Shown here: positions 45,766 through 57,861 of the stretch, piece after piece
Numbering within the stretch: the first letter of the stretch is position 1
Layout: each line of letters opens with the position of its first letter
Assembly (NCBI GenBank): GCA_016713365.1
Contig: JADJPG010000001.1
Location: 234,639-298,638, forward strand
From: Verrucomicrobiota bacterium
Lineage (GTDB): Bacteria; Verrucomicrobiota; Verrucomicrobiia; Limisphaerales; JADJPG01
Reading direction: 5' to 3'
DNA: 64,000 nucleotides
The notes under the pieces: generated by a model
The model's input: the letters and a program-made list of their open reading frames with translations, nothing else
Told to the model about the DNA's origin: nothing
Databases searched by the model: none
Position numbers and translations under genes: made by a program

Positions 45766-48700
45766 TCAGTCGATCGAGTAGTCGATACCGCCGTCGCTCA
45801 CGGTGCCTTTCACGGTCACGCCGACGCAGCCCGAGATGCAGAACGGGCAGGGCCCGAGCGAGCCGCACAAGTTGGCTTCGCCGCCGATGACGAATTCGTA
45901 GCCGGCTGAGCCAAACTCCGCTGAGGCGAACAGCGCGAGGTCGGCGTGGCCGGAGATGAGGCAGATCAAGCTGAGGTCCAGCGCGAGCTTCTGACGCATG
46001 CCGAATTTCCCGGAGGTCGGGCCGTCGGAATAATACGTCGCGGTGGTGACAGTGGCCTCGGCGTCGAGGAAACAGTTCGACACGCCGAAGAGAATTTCCG
46101 AGAGCGAGAGTCCACCACCGAACTGAACGTAGACGCCGCGGAAGCCCAGCGGATCGCCGAGCACCTTGCCGGCTTCCGGATCGACGAAGAGAATCGGGTT
46201 CAACGAACACGCCTTGCCGACGAACAATCCGGCGCTGATATCCACCGGGACGCCGATGATGAGAATCGTGCCGGCGGCCTTGGCGGCGAAGTAGGTTTCC
46301 AGTTCACCGAACGCCATCGTGGCGCCGATTTCCTTCACGCTGCAGCCTTTGAAACCAATCTCGCCCTTGATGAGAATCAAACCGCCGACGCCGAGCACGT
46401 TGCCGCTTTGCTGCGTCCAGCGTGCCTCGATGGTGAGCGTGAGCGGCGTGGTGGCGACGACTCCCGGCCACTTCAACGGCACGTCCGCCGCGCCAATGAT
46501 GATCTCTGCGGCGGGCGCGCCGGCCGGGATGCAGTCCTTGGGCACGGATTGCGAATCGAGTTCGCGAATCTCCATGTAGGCGTTGAAATCGATGTCGTCC
46601 GGGAGCTTGAGCTTCACCTTCGCGTCGAGCCGGATCTTCTTCATCGCGTCGCCGTTGAACGTCGGCGCACCACGAATCTGCGCCGAGGCCAGCGAGCCGC
46701 TCATCAGCCCCGGACCTTTCATCGCCGAGAAGATGCCGTCCTTTGCGCCGGCGAAGTTGTCCGCGAGACCGTTGCGAATGGATTGATTGATCTGCTGGAA
46801 GATTGTTTCCGTGAGCTGGTTCACGATCACGTCATCCTCGTAGAGGAACTGCTTGAAGGTCTGTTGATACTTGGCGGGCAACGGTGAACTGAGGAAGGCG
46901 GTGATGAGCCGGTCGCTCAACGCCTTCTTGGCGGCGGCGGGATTGGCCGTGAAGTAATCGCGCGACGGCGTGATGACGCTGGCCATGAGGTTCGACACGC
47001 TCGTGCCCGCGAGGCGCGAGTAATCGGCGAGCTGGTTGGCGTTCGCGGTGACCGTGTTGAGCGCCTTGCTGAAATCACCGGTCACACCGCCGAGCTGGCT
47101 GCGGACGGTGTTCAATTCACGGCGCACTTCGTTCACGCGTTCCTCAACTTTGGCGAGGGTCGGCTCGACTTCCTTGAGCAGCTGGTTCGCGAGCGGGTCG
47201 GCGATGGCTCCGGCGATGCCGGCGAGCGCGCCCTGATCCTCGGCAATCTTCTGCATGACGATGCGGATGACATTGCGATTGCCGCTGCCGTCCTTCTGGA
47301 GAATGCGGAGGAAGAGCCCGAGCGTATCGTCGATGTCGGTGAGCGTCTGGTTCAACTGACCGGCCACGCTGCTGGCCCTGGCCCGCCACGCCGTTGATGT
47401 TGCGGACGGCATTTTGCAAGCCGACGGCGGGATCGTTGACGATGCTGGCGATGCGGTTGTTGAAGTTCGCGGGGTTGGTGACGAGCTCGTTGGCGAGCTG
47501 CGTGTAGAGCGCGTTGACGACGGGTTCAAGCGCCGGTTCCAGCACCGGACGGAAGAAGCCGCTCATCTCGTCGCGCAACGTGCGCTGCATGCTGCGGAAG
47601 CCTTTCGTGAGGCCGGTCGCGTCGACGGCGCCACCGATGGCCTGGCGCAGGGCGTTGCTGATCGAGTTGAGCGGACCGTTGATCTCGTTGACGGCGTCAT
47701 TCGCGAGATCGAGCAGCTTGAGGCGCGGAAGCTTGAGTTCGAGATCTTGCGCGAAGTCGAGGTCGACCTTGCCGGGTGTGAGTTCCTTCAGGCGACTGTC
47801 GACGTTAATGATGGGCAGGATGACGGTGGAATCCTCGAAGGAGGCGAATTGTCGCAGGGTCGGATTCCAAACGAGCGGATAATCGAAAATCGCAACTTCG
47901 ATCCAATTCCTTTGTGCGCGCGGATGGAAGTCGAGCGCGGGCGAGTTGCGATACTCGCCGATGGTGATGGCGCGCGATCCGTCGACGCTGCGTTCGGGGA
48001 AGCCGCGGTGAGTGTCGTCGAACTTCGCTATGCTGAAATAGTCATCCGCGCCGATCCGCCAGCCGTATTGCGGACCGCCCTTATCCGTCGCACGCCAGCC
48101 GCCCATGATGTCGATGCGCGCCGCGTCCGCGGTGATGGGCGTGACGTGGAGATGGATTTTGCTGTCCTCGAAGAATGGCAGGTCGATGCGGCCGGCGATG
48201 TTGTAGAACCCTTCAACGGGGCGTCCGGGCGTCGCCCAGTTGTTAAAGTAACCTTCGCCCGCGGTGCTGATGGTGAAGAAGCTGCCGCCGGAACCCTGCA
48301 GCGAGAGCTGGCCGGGAAGAGGGAAGCGGGAGTCCGCGCCACGCACGTTGTCTTGCTTCACCACGAGGTTACCGTTGGGTTTGAAGCCGAGCGAGGCGTG
48401 CAGCTTTTGTGGAATGAACGGGAGCTTGGTTTCCACGCCGAGCACGAGGAAGCGGTTGCTGACGGAGCACGGATCGCTGGCGCTCTCGCGGAAATCCATG
48501 CTGAGCGGAAGGAAGTCGGCGTTCCAATAGTTGAGATGTTTCTCAGGCGTGCTGGGCGGGAGCTGCGCGTCTGCGAGCGCGCCGCGACAGAGGAACTTCA
48601 TGCGCTGGAAGTCCACGAGGAAACCGGCGGGCTGTTCGGGGAAGGTGATGCGACCGTCGGTGCGCGATTCCCAGTTATCGCTGTCGAGGTAGGACAATGC

Positions 48701-51700
48701 GAAGCGCGAGAACGTCATGTCGTAGCCCGAGAGCGGGAAGCTGGACGGAAACGACGCGGCCTGGTGAATGCCACTGATGCCGCCGTAGCGCGCGTAGTAT
48801 TTCGCCTGCGGCACGAGCGGATACCAGCCCGTGTCGCGACCGGCCAGCGTGCTGCGCCCTTCTACGGGTCCGCGGAAGTTCACGCCGCCGTAGTTGGCGA
48901 AGCCTGCATCGTAGGCGGCGGTGCCGGGACGTTCCGGAGTCGGATCACCCGGATCGCCATAGCCGGTGAAGAGGAGAACGGCCGGTCGCAAGGCGTTGTT
49001 GAGAGACGTTTGATCGCCGCGCAAAAACGTCCCGGGCATGTGATATGCGCCGGCTTCGACATCGCTGGTGCGTTGGGTGAATTGGTCAGGAGTACCGGTG
49101 TAACCCCACGTGAGGTTCTGCGCTGGCACGGTGCCGAACGCGAGCAAGCCGCCGTCCGGTGTGAACTCAAGTCGCGGCGATGGCGTGGGCGCAAATGGCA
49201 GGATCACTGGCGGGAGAGTCACGCCGCTGCAATTCGTATCCGGGCAGTCCCGGCGGTACGGGATGGGAACTTCCCCGGCAAGCAGCAGATAGCTGCCGCT
49301 ACTGTCGATGAGGTCATCGAGAATCGCGAGTCGTCCGCCGGCAGAAGGCACGGGGCCGCTGTGTTCCATTCCGGTGTAGGGCAGATGCGGGCGGAAATTC
49401 ACGGCAGCGAGCTCCAGCTGCATCTGGACGCGCGCGGAGCCGTTGACGGGATCAGGCAGAATGTAGATCGGGATTCCGGGAATCGCGGTGACGCCGCGGT
49501 AGAATGAATCGTTGGAGACGCGTTCACCAGCGAGCGGGTTCTGGAGAAAGCCGCGGTCGCGCTCCAGCCACTCATCCTCGATCGCACGGACGAATTCCGC
49601 GCTGGTGGCTTCCGGGAGATAGAATTGTCCGACGGCGACGTCCCACTGGATGGATGGCGCGGAGAAGAGGACTGGCTTGGTTTCCTCCGCGAAATGGAAT
49701 TGCGTGGCGCCAGCACCAAAGGTGGCGGGTTCGAAGATGACCGGATCGGAGGCCGGTTCGAAGAGCGCGTTCAGCGGAACGTTCGGCGCGATGACATACG
49801 GATACTGCGCGCGAATTTCCGGGTTGGTCTGCACGCCAAGACCCGCGGGCAGGAAGGCATAGAGGAAGGTCGCGGAGGCTCCGGTCGGACTGAGCGTGCC
49901 GATGGCGAGGTAGCGCACGCCAGCGGTGGTCAGTGGGGTAAGGTTTCCGATCGTGTAGGTTCCGTTCAGGTTTGTGGCAGTGCCATCGGGCGCGAGAGCG
50001 ACGTTGATCACGCCGCCGCCGCCGAAGGTGACTTCGGGCCTTAAGAGCAACTGGCCGGCGCCGGTGGGGAGCTGAAGTTGGGTGTCGAGAAAGTCCGGCG
50101 CGGACACTGTTCCTGGCGCGGGCGTGTTCGCCAGGTTCTTGAACGTGGTAGGTATGTCGCCCGAATACAGCAGGCCGCTGAAGTGCAGCAATCGCGTCGC
50201 GCCTGTGGTGTCGTTGCCATCGTCGGTGAACTCGCCGCCGTTCTCGCTGTGCGAAACGGTGACGAGCGATTCGTGAAGTTCGTTCACGGAGTCCAGTTGC
50301 GCGCCGTCCGGCTCGACGTTCAGGGTCGATGAGATCGACGCGACGGCACCGAAGAAGACGGGCTGGGGTTCGGAAGCGTTGTAGGAGGAGAGGTTGAAGT
50401 TGCTGGGCGCGGTGTTGGGTTTGACGGGAATCGGCGACGCGGTGCTGCTGGTCTGCAACGCGGCGTCGAGCCGGGTGACGAGTGCGACGCTGGCGGGTGT
50501 GGGGCCGTAATCATGGAAGCGGCGGAAGAATCCGCGCGCGAAGACTTGGAAGGCACTTTGGCCGGCGACGGGTGTGACCACTCCGGAGCTGTTGATGGCG
50601 TGGAACCGCGTGAATGTCGGAATGCCGGGCGCGGCGACGAGACGGACGCTGCCATCCCCGAGGAAGGCGGTGGAACCGGTCCACTGGGGATCGTTCACCA
50701 GATCTCCAGCGTGAGCGAGCCCCGTGGAATCCGACGCGCTGGCGCCGATGGCTTCATCGAAACGCCAGTACGCGACGAGGCCCGGTTCGCTGCCGGTGCG
50801 CAGAAGATTGCGCGTGGATTGCAGTTCCGCGACAGACAGCGCGCGGTTCCACACGGTGACTTCATCAATGCTGCCGAGGAAGCCGTTCGGGTAGGTCCAG
50901 TAGCGCCCGATCTGAAGCGGCTCGGTGGATGTGGTGGCGCCCGGCGTGCCGGTCCACGGCATGTTCGCTCCGGCAACACCGTCGACGACGATGCGTCCGC
51001 CGGAAGCGTCCACGACGAGCGCGATGTGATGCCAGTTGCCGTCGGCGATGAAACCGCCGTCCATGCCGAGCGAGCCGTCCCAGATGCGGTTCGAGGCGTT
51101 GCGGAAATACCAGCCACGGACGCGCCCGTTATAGACGAAGAGCGAGTAGCCGTTCAGCGACGACTCGAAGTATTTGCTGACGATGCCGTCTGCGATGAGC
51201 GCGTTGCGCGACGTCTTCACCCACGCGGTGACGGTGAGCGGATATGAATTGAGATCAGGCGCATCCGGCACGGAGACGTGGTCGTCGACGCCGTCCAGTT
51301 TCAGGGCGCTGCCAGAGACGGGTTCGAGCGCGACGGCGGCTTGCGATGTGACCCAGGCTGGATCGTTGACGAGAATTCCTTCGAGTCCCGGCGCGACGAT
51401 GTTGCCGGCGATGGCTCCAGCGGTTTCATCGAAGCGCCAGTAGGCGAGCAGTCGATCCTCGGTGCCGCCGAGACGACGGTGCTTGAGATAGTTCACTTCG
51501 CCGCCGGTGAGGGCGCGGTTCCAGAGGGTTACTTCGTCGATCTGGCCAAGAAACGATCCGGTGAACGGCAGGCTGGCGACCGAGTAACGGCCGATGAGCA
51601 AAGACTCGGTGCTGGTGGTCGCGCCCGGTGTGCCGTTCCATGCCTGCGAGGCGCGGAGATTGCCATCGACGTAGAGGGATCCGCCGTTGGGGCTGACGAC

Positions 51701-52243
51701 AAACGCGATATGATGCCAGTGACCATCGGCGATGCTGCCGCCGTCAATGCCGGGGTCGGTGTTGTAGATGCGGTTGGCGCCGTTGCGAAAATACCAGGCG
51801 TAGATCCGGCCGCCGTAGAGATGCAGCGAATAGCCGTTGCCTGAGCCGGGCTGATACTTGGAGACGATGCCTTCGTAGACGTTCGTGGTGTGGGCGGTTT
51901 TCACCCAGGCGGTCACGGTGATCGGGTAAGCGTTCAACGCCGGGTCGTCTAAGACCTCCACATAGTCGTCCGCGCCGTCAAATCGCAGCGCGGTGCCGGC
52001 AGCGGGCTGGGCTTGGGCGCATGCCAGCCAGGCCAGCAACAGGCAGCCGGCGATGATCTGCCATCCGGCGAAGGCAATGGGAGAGAGGTGAGGTTTCACG
52101 TGAAGGCGCTGGGTTTGAAAAGGTTTCTTCAAGCCGCGGAGATTCGCCTGTTCGCTGAACCGCCCAGCCGCAGGAAACCGGCTCCAGCAATCAGAGACGG
52201 CCTCTGATTGGGTAGCAACATTGACAGGTCGATGCGCATTCAT
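45766..52243 (-). CDS. Giant exported protein with two LamG domains and helical tail (frameshifted)
   Basis: About 2,159 aa after repair. A hydrophobic signal-like segment follows residue 49 (WQIIAGCLLLAWLACAQAQ), so the mature start may be GTG 52099 rather than ATG 52243. Two LamG domains lie at about 85-275 and 315-495 (FDGADDYVEVLDDP, WHHIAFVV, YWRFDE twice). A long beta-rich unknown part follows, then a coiled-coil/helical region (about 1510-1830, RPVLEPALEPVVNALYTQLAN, VEERVNEVRRELNTVRSQL) and a Cys-rich beta tail. The frame breaks near 47370; dropping one G restores NINGVAGQ-SSVAGQLNQ. It leads an operon with the FnIII and FG-GAP giants. I do not recognise the family of the central and C-terminal parts. 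Confidence 0.7.
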
Positions 52244-52259
52244 GCTCGTTCATCTTCTA

Positions 52260-52285
52260 CTTGTAGGAGAATCCGGAATGGTTAC
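52260..52285 (-). promoter_or_regulatory. Shared 5' element GTAACC-N14-TACAAG before the LamG giant
   Basis: On the minus strand GTAACC, 14 bases, TACAAG, ending 16 bp before ATG 52243. The same boxes with the same 14-base spacing lie before the metzincin gene at 57555-57580, ending 15 bp before its ATG, and flanking bases are also similar (GATGAACGA / GGTGAACGA). It could be an ECF-type promoter or a conserved leader; the sequence alone does not tell. Confidence 0.45.
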
Positions 52286-52339
52286 CGGAAAATCCACCAA
52301 TGGCTGTTTCATGCGGCTGGCGGGTTTGTTGAGTTGTCC

Positions 52340-52377
52340 AAAAAATCCGCCCCGGCTGGAGTCTGCTCCAGCCGGGG
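52340..52377 (-). terminator. Rho-independent terminator after the metzincin gene
   Basis: Perfect 12-bp stem (CCCCGGCTGGAG/CTCCAGCCGGGG at 52350-52361 and 52366-52377) with a 4-nt loop. On the minus strand it is followed by CGGATTTTTT. It lies 12 bp past the metzincin stop and isolates the next gene, which must have its own promoter. Confidence 0.92.
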
Positions 52378-52389
52378 GGCTGCGAACGA

Positions 52390-55300
52390 TCATCGCCGAA
52401 TGGGTGCAGTGGACGGGACGCGGGCTGCGTTATCCATCAACGTCCCGGTTTGCCCGTGACCTGAACTGTCCGTCGTCGAAGTGCCTTCAGCGTCCTCTTC
52501 ATCGAACCGCCAGAGACCGATCAGGGAGGGCTCGTCACCAACGGGGCTGAAGTTTTGCAGGTCGAGAACTTCCACGCCGCTGAACGTTCGGTTCCATAGG
52601 GCGACATCGTCGAGCTGGCCGTTGAGCGCGGTGGGGTAGTTGTAGTAGCGCCCGAATTGCAGAGGCTCCGTGGTGGTTGTTCCACCCGGAGTGCCGGTCC
52701 ACCCGCGAGATGCAGCGAGCGAGCCATCCACGTAGAGGCGGACCCCTGTTTCATCCACCATGTAGGTGATGAAGTGCCATTGGCCGTCCGCCACGAAACC
52801 ACCATCGAGACCGAGTCCGCCGTCCCACACGTAGTTCACGCCATCCGCGAAGTACCATCCGCGAACCCGGCCTTCGTAGAGAAACAAGCCGTATCCGTTC
52901 AAGCTGGCGTCGGCGTATTTGCTCACGAGCCCGCGGACCAATGGGTCCGTGTCGCTGGAATTCATCCACAGCGAAATGGTCATCGGGAAGCTGTTCAAAG
53001 AGCCTTCGTGTGGTACTTCGACGCGCGATGTCACACCATCACCCAGCAATGCATTGCCGGCTTGGAACGTGATGCCACTGGGCGTGCTGGTGGCGCGATA
53101 GAAGCGGTGCGGATAAAGGCCGGCTTCGGCGTCGCTGAACAGGATGACCGGAATGCTTCCGACCACACTGGTCATCAGGTCGGTCCAGTTCTCCAGATCC
53201 GCAGACGCTTGAATCACGACCTGATCGCCCGCCCGTCCCGGCCAGAAGATGGAACCCGTAGCGGTGCCGTCCGTGACGGTAACGCCAGAGGTGATCACCG
53301 GCAGCGGTGAAGTCGCGACTGCGTTGCCGAGAACGAGCGTTTCCGCCGCAAGACTGTCGAGCGCGCCGTCGCTGACGACGAGTTGGAACCGGAAGCTCAA
53401 AGGTGCATCGCCAGCGGGCAACGTGAAGCTCGGGGTTGCGGTGGTGGCGTTGTCGAGGGTGACAGCGGGGCCTTCCACCTGAGTCCACGAATAACTGAGC
53501 GCGTCGCCATCGGGATCGAAACTCCCAGCGCCGCTGAGGAACACTTTCGTGCCAAGATCCGCGAAGACGTTGCCCGGGGTCATGGCGACGGGTGGCTGGT
53601 TCACGAGTGCGGGAGGCGTGCCGAAGTAGACGTCCGCCCAGGTGGACGGATTGTTCGGCTCCGTGCCGGTGGGCCAGTGCGCGACCGTCTGGAAACAGAT
53701 GTCATTGAAAATGATCGCAATGCAGTTCGCGCCATCGCGCTCAATGTTTAGACGCGCAGGATGTTCCCAGCCGCCGATGAGACTTTCGGCGATACGGAAC
53801 TCCGCGCTCCAGCCGCCATCGCCGCGCGAGACTACGGCCTTGAATCCGCTCTCCGGAACAGCGGGCGCGATGAGCGAAGTGCCGTCGCCGACCAACTGCC
53901 ACGCCGTGCCGTTCTCGTTCACGAAGAACGCGCGGTCTCCCGGCTGTGCCGTCGTTTCGCCGCTGGCGTCCGCATCGATGCGCAACCCGACGGCGCCGTA
54001 GATGTCATCCTCGCCGTAGGACATTCCGGTGAAGCTCGCGTAGAGATAACCGGCGCTGTGGGTGAATCGCGCCACGCCGGTGCCGCCGAACTTGACGGCG
54101 GGTGCGTTGACGTAGGCGCTGTCCGCGACGTCGCCATCGAGGGTCGGGACGGCGGCATCGTGAATCGCGAGCGGCAGGATCTGGAAGCTCACGGTCGCGG
54201 TGGAGGCATTTCCGTCGGCGTCGGTGGAGTTCACCGTGGCGGTGTAGAAGCCGGGCGAAAGCTGGCGGGTGTTGAACTTGCCAGTGATGGCGTTCATCGG
54301 CGTCGGTCCGGTGACGGTCCACACGGAATTCTCGTCGGGCAATGATCCTTCCTCGGGATCCACGGCGAGCGCCGTCACCTCAATGTTGGCACCGAACGGA
54401 ACGCGCTGGCCGTCCTTGACGCCGCCCGTCAGCACTTCGGGAGCGCGACGCGCCATGGCGAACGGTTCGCTGATGGCGGTGGTGCTGTGGAAACCGTCTG
54501 TGGTGATTACGCGCACGCGGCAGGCATCGCCGCCGGGAAGGCGTTTTGCGTCCGCGACGAACGCGGCGATGGTCGAGTTGATGCGGAGATTGCGCCAGCT
54601 CACGCCGTCGTCGTTGCTGAACTGCACGGTGTGGGAGAGCAAATCGCCGTCCGCGTCGGAGGAGACGATGGTGATGTTGAGTGAAGGACCAACGGGATCA
54701 TGAACAACGCCGAGTTCGGAAATCACCGGTTCGCTGGCGCTGGCGCTTAACGTGGTGAGAACGGCGGCTCCTTTGAGCACCTGAATCTGCGCCACGGCCG
54801 GTTGCTTGACGAGGAACTGGTTGATCAACGAGCTGGTGCTGGCCCCGTCCTCGATTTCGCGTATGACGAGAGCGACCTCCTCCAGCACGGTGCCGGCGGC
54901 ATCAAGCTGGCGGACCTTGTAATCGTGCTGTTGTTGCATGGCGGCAGTGAGGGATTCCTGAATCTTCTCCGGGGCGACTACGCCGTCCGGCAGCGAATAG
55001 CACGGCTTGAGTCGGGCGGTGCGGGTTGTGAGCTTCAAGACGCCGCGCAGCAGAAGGTAAGAACCAGCTGGGGGTGCGCCGGCGGCGGCGAATGCGGGCG
55101 CGGGAGCGAGGGCGTTGAGCATGGCGTTGTAGGTCCAAGTCGAGGGCCAGCGCACGGGCGCGTAGCTGAGAAGATCGCCGGCCTGGGCTGGCAGCACGGG
55201 CGCGTAGCCGACCATGTCGAAACCGACGGGCGTGGCAACGAGCGAGACATTGGTGGGGCCAAAGGTGCAGCTGTTGAACGGGTAGCTGTTGTCAGGCCGA

Positions 55301-57539
55301 GCGGGAGCGTTGCCACCGCAGCCCATGTTGTCGCGGAGTTGGTTGATGTGTTCCCGACCAAGGTTGTGACCGAACTCGTGGGCAAGGGTACGTCCGCCCC
55401 AGGTGGTGTTGAAAGTCGAGTTGTTGTCGGAGGCGCTCATGACGTTGAGCAGATGATTGCCTGGCGTGTAGGCGAGTCCGCCCCAGGCGGCGGCGGCATT
55501 GGGATGAATGGCCCCGATGAAGTGCCCGCGCGCGGCACCCGGCGGCGGGTGGTCAAAGTTGTCGTAGCAGGCGAGTTCTTCGAGCGCTTCGTCCCAGTCA
55601 TCGTTTTTCGAGAAGTCGAACGGGTCGTGGCAGAAGAGGCCGCAGTCGCCGACGAACTCGACGTCGCTGACTTGCTCGGTGGTGAAGCGTACATCGATGG
55701 CCGGAATGGGCAGCAGAGAGGTGGCGCGCGCGAGGATCTTGTTGAAGTCAGCGGTGTTCTCCCACGGCCAGTAGTTCGGCGCGTCGGTCGTCTTCAGCGC
55801 GGCGAAGACGAAGGCCGGACGCTGCACGCGGACGACGGTGACATCGACAGGGGAAGTGGAGTTGTTGCCGTAGGGATTGCCGCCGCTCTCGTAAACGCCG
55901 CCGCCGGGATTGACGGTGAACTGGAGCCAGAGCGTGCCGGCGCGCACCCAATCCGCGGGAAGCTCGAAGAGGTGATTGTTCGCCGTAGTGGTGCGGTGCG
56001 GCGCGAGGTCGAGCGTGTTCAGCAAGGTGGGTGAAGTATCCGCGCTCAACGGGGAGCCGGGAAGTTCCACGCCATTGAGCCAGCCGCGCAATTCACCGGT
56101 CGGACGCCAGGCCGAATTGCCGGTGGAGTTTGCCACTTCCCGGGCATAAGCGCGCACGACAGTGCGTTTGCCTTCCACGAGACGGACGGAGTGGTTCATG
56201 TCCTGGATGACCTGGACGGCTTCGAGTCCGACCACACCGAAGTCCAGTTGGATGGGAGGCGAAGCGGTCGGGATGCGCTGAATCGATGAGTTCCGCACGA
56301 AGTAGAGCCAGCTGCCGTCGCTGCGAAGATTGTGGCCGCCGTTCAATTCGATCCCCTGGTAGTCGGGGTCGACACCACCGCCGCCGCCAATGATGATGAG
56401 GTTCGCCGGGCTGCGCTTGGAACGGATGACTTCCTGTCCGGAGCTGCAAATACCGAACGGTCCACCTGGCTCGCTGACTGGCCGGGTGTTGATGAAGATG
56501 TAGCTGTTGTCCAGCGCGACATCGGTGACCTGAATGCGTCCGTAGTTCTCGCCCGCGCGCGCCAGATCTGCGTCTGTGTGCCGTCGTTCGCATCGATCAA
56601 GTTCAGGCGTCCCCCGGCCGCGCAACTGAAGCTGCCGATGACCGGCCCGTCATTCACGGCGGCGTAGAGCTTGTCCTTGGTTTCGATGCCGAACCCGATG
56701 CCGCCGCCGGTAAGCCGAGTCTCGGCGCGGATGTCGAAATCCGCGACGTTGTAGGCGAGCACGCGGGGGTTGCGGTTGACGCTGAAGAGGGAATAGAGAT
56801 CGAAGCGCAGGAGGACGCCATTGTCCCCGAGCGCGATGCCCACAGGCACATCGGTCTCCCCGAAGAGACTGGATCGCGTCACGGTCATCGTCTTCATCTT
56901 CTTCACGCGCCCGAGATGGACATCGGGGATCGTGCCGCCGTGTGCGGTGGTGGAGACGGCGGCGAGCGGATCGGTGACCGGCAGCGCGAGGGAATAGATT
57001 TGGAAACGGCCCAGGCTGCCGCTCGGTCCGGCGACGGGGGAGTTGAAACCCGCGGCGAAGAACAGGGTGCCGTCGTGGATCATCATCGCGCCCGGCCAGT
57101 CGGCGTAGATGTAGTTTCCAATGTGGGTCGGCGCCGGCACCGGTGAGAACGGAAAGAGATGTGCGGGCAGCCGCCACATGCCCTGTTGATCGGAGTAGTA
57201 GATGAACTCGTCGTCGCGCGCCACGCCGCCGGGAATAGGCGAGCCGCAACCGCTCCAGTAGACACGGCTGTCGCCAATCAACGCCGGGTGAAGCACGCCG
57301 GAGTCCTTAAACTTTGGCCCGCGATACCCGAGCGTGCCGAGCGCGTGGGCATTGCCGAATTCGCCCGGACCGCAACCGCTGACGCTGCCCTGGCCGCCCC
57401 AGTAGTAGAGGCCGTTGTCGAAGAACTCGAAATCAGTGAGATACGGTTGGGCGGCGACTTGAATGGCCGCGTGCGCGCCGGGACTGAAAGTGTGAATCGC
57501 CAGCAGTCCGGCGATGAGGAAGTAGCGAAGTGTTTTCAT
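52390..57539 (-). CDS. Giant exported metzincin-like metalloprotease with propeller, PKD-like and LamG domains (frameshifted)
   Basis: About 1,715 aa after repair. A signal peptide (MKTLRYFLIAGLLAIHTFSP) is followed by a TolB-like propeller (to about residue 360) and then a peptidase domain with HEFGHNLGREH (encoded at 55348-55380), the metzincin zinc motif. The Met-turn candidates are FDMVGY, 44 residues later, or DLLSYAPVRWPS, which carries Leu. After it come Ig/cadherin-like domains, a family-9-like carbohydrate-binding region (AVGLRIDADASGE), a PKD-like domain (FADLGTKVFLSGAGSFDPDGD), the shared module, and a C-terminal LamG. The frame breaks in a CG run near 56550; adding one base restores it. 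Likely secreted. Confidence 0.78.
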
Positions 57540-57551
57540 TTTCGTTCACCC

Positions 57552-57707
57552 TTACTTGTAGAGTCGGAGCGAAAGGTTACGGGAAACTGTTTCCGGGGAA
57601 ATCGCCCGGTACGTAAGCGATGGCCTGACTCGTTGCTGCTCGAATCGACAGGTTAAATGTCGCGGGGCGGGCGCTGCGAGGCGGCTGAGGAGGCGAATCG
57701 ATTTCAT
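57552..57707 (-). CDS. Small 51-aa open reading frame upstream of the metzincin gene
   Basis: ATG 57707 follows an excellent ribosome site (GAGGTGAAACAAC) and a promoter-like pair of boxes. It encodes 51 residues (MKSIRLLSRLAAPAPRHL ... LYK) rich in Arg and Leu, stopping 12 bp before the metzincin ATG. It has no known domain and a poor coding signature. The start sequence ATGAAATCGA repeats that of the Kelch giant at 62950, so it may be the remnant of a similar gene's N-terminus, a leader peptide, or a real small protein. Confidence 0.4.
   Translation of the reverse strand: MKSIRLLSRLAAPAPRHLTCRFEQQRVRPSLTYRAISPETVSRNLSLRLYK
57555..57580 (-). promoter_or_regulatory. Shared 5' element GTAACC-N14-TACAAG before the metzincin gene
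   Basis: On the minus strand GTAACC, exactly 14 bases, TACAAG, ending 15 bp before ATG 57539 and overlapping the end of the 51-aa frame. It duplicates the element before the LamG giant at 52260-52285. An AGGGTGA ribosome site follows it. Promoter or leader role is inference. Confidence 0.45.
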
Positions 57708-57726
57708 GTTGTTTCACCTCACTGCC

Positions 57727-57752
57727 TAAGCATACGTCGTCCCGGATTACAC
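57727..57752 (-). promoter_or_regulatory. ECF-like promoter element GTGTAA-N14-TGCTTA
   Basis: On the minus strand GTGTAATCC then TGCTTAGG, with 14 bases between GTGTAA and TGCTTA. It ends 19 bp before ATG 57707. The same arrangement, flanks (ATT-T-TTGC upstream, AGG-AG and GAGG-GAA downstream) and start context occur at 62969-62994. The spacing and the GTGTAA box resemble ECF sigma promoters; the sigma factor is not in the window. Confidence 0.5.
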
Positions 57753-57861
57753 ACTGATGCAAAAATCTTTCGCAGCGGAAACTGGGTCGAATGGATATCT
57801 CGCGCTTGCGACGGGTTGATGGAGACCGACGACGACCGGTGCCGGCTGCTCTCCATCCGAA

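Noticed and set aside
47414..49507. Open frame of 697 aa on the plus strand inside the LamG giant
   Set aside because: Antisense shadow; Arg/Glu/Val-rich without motifs.
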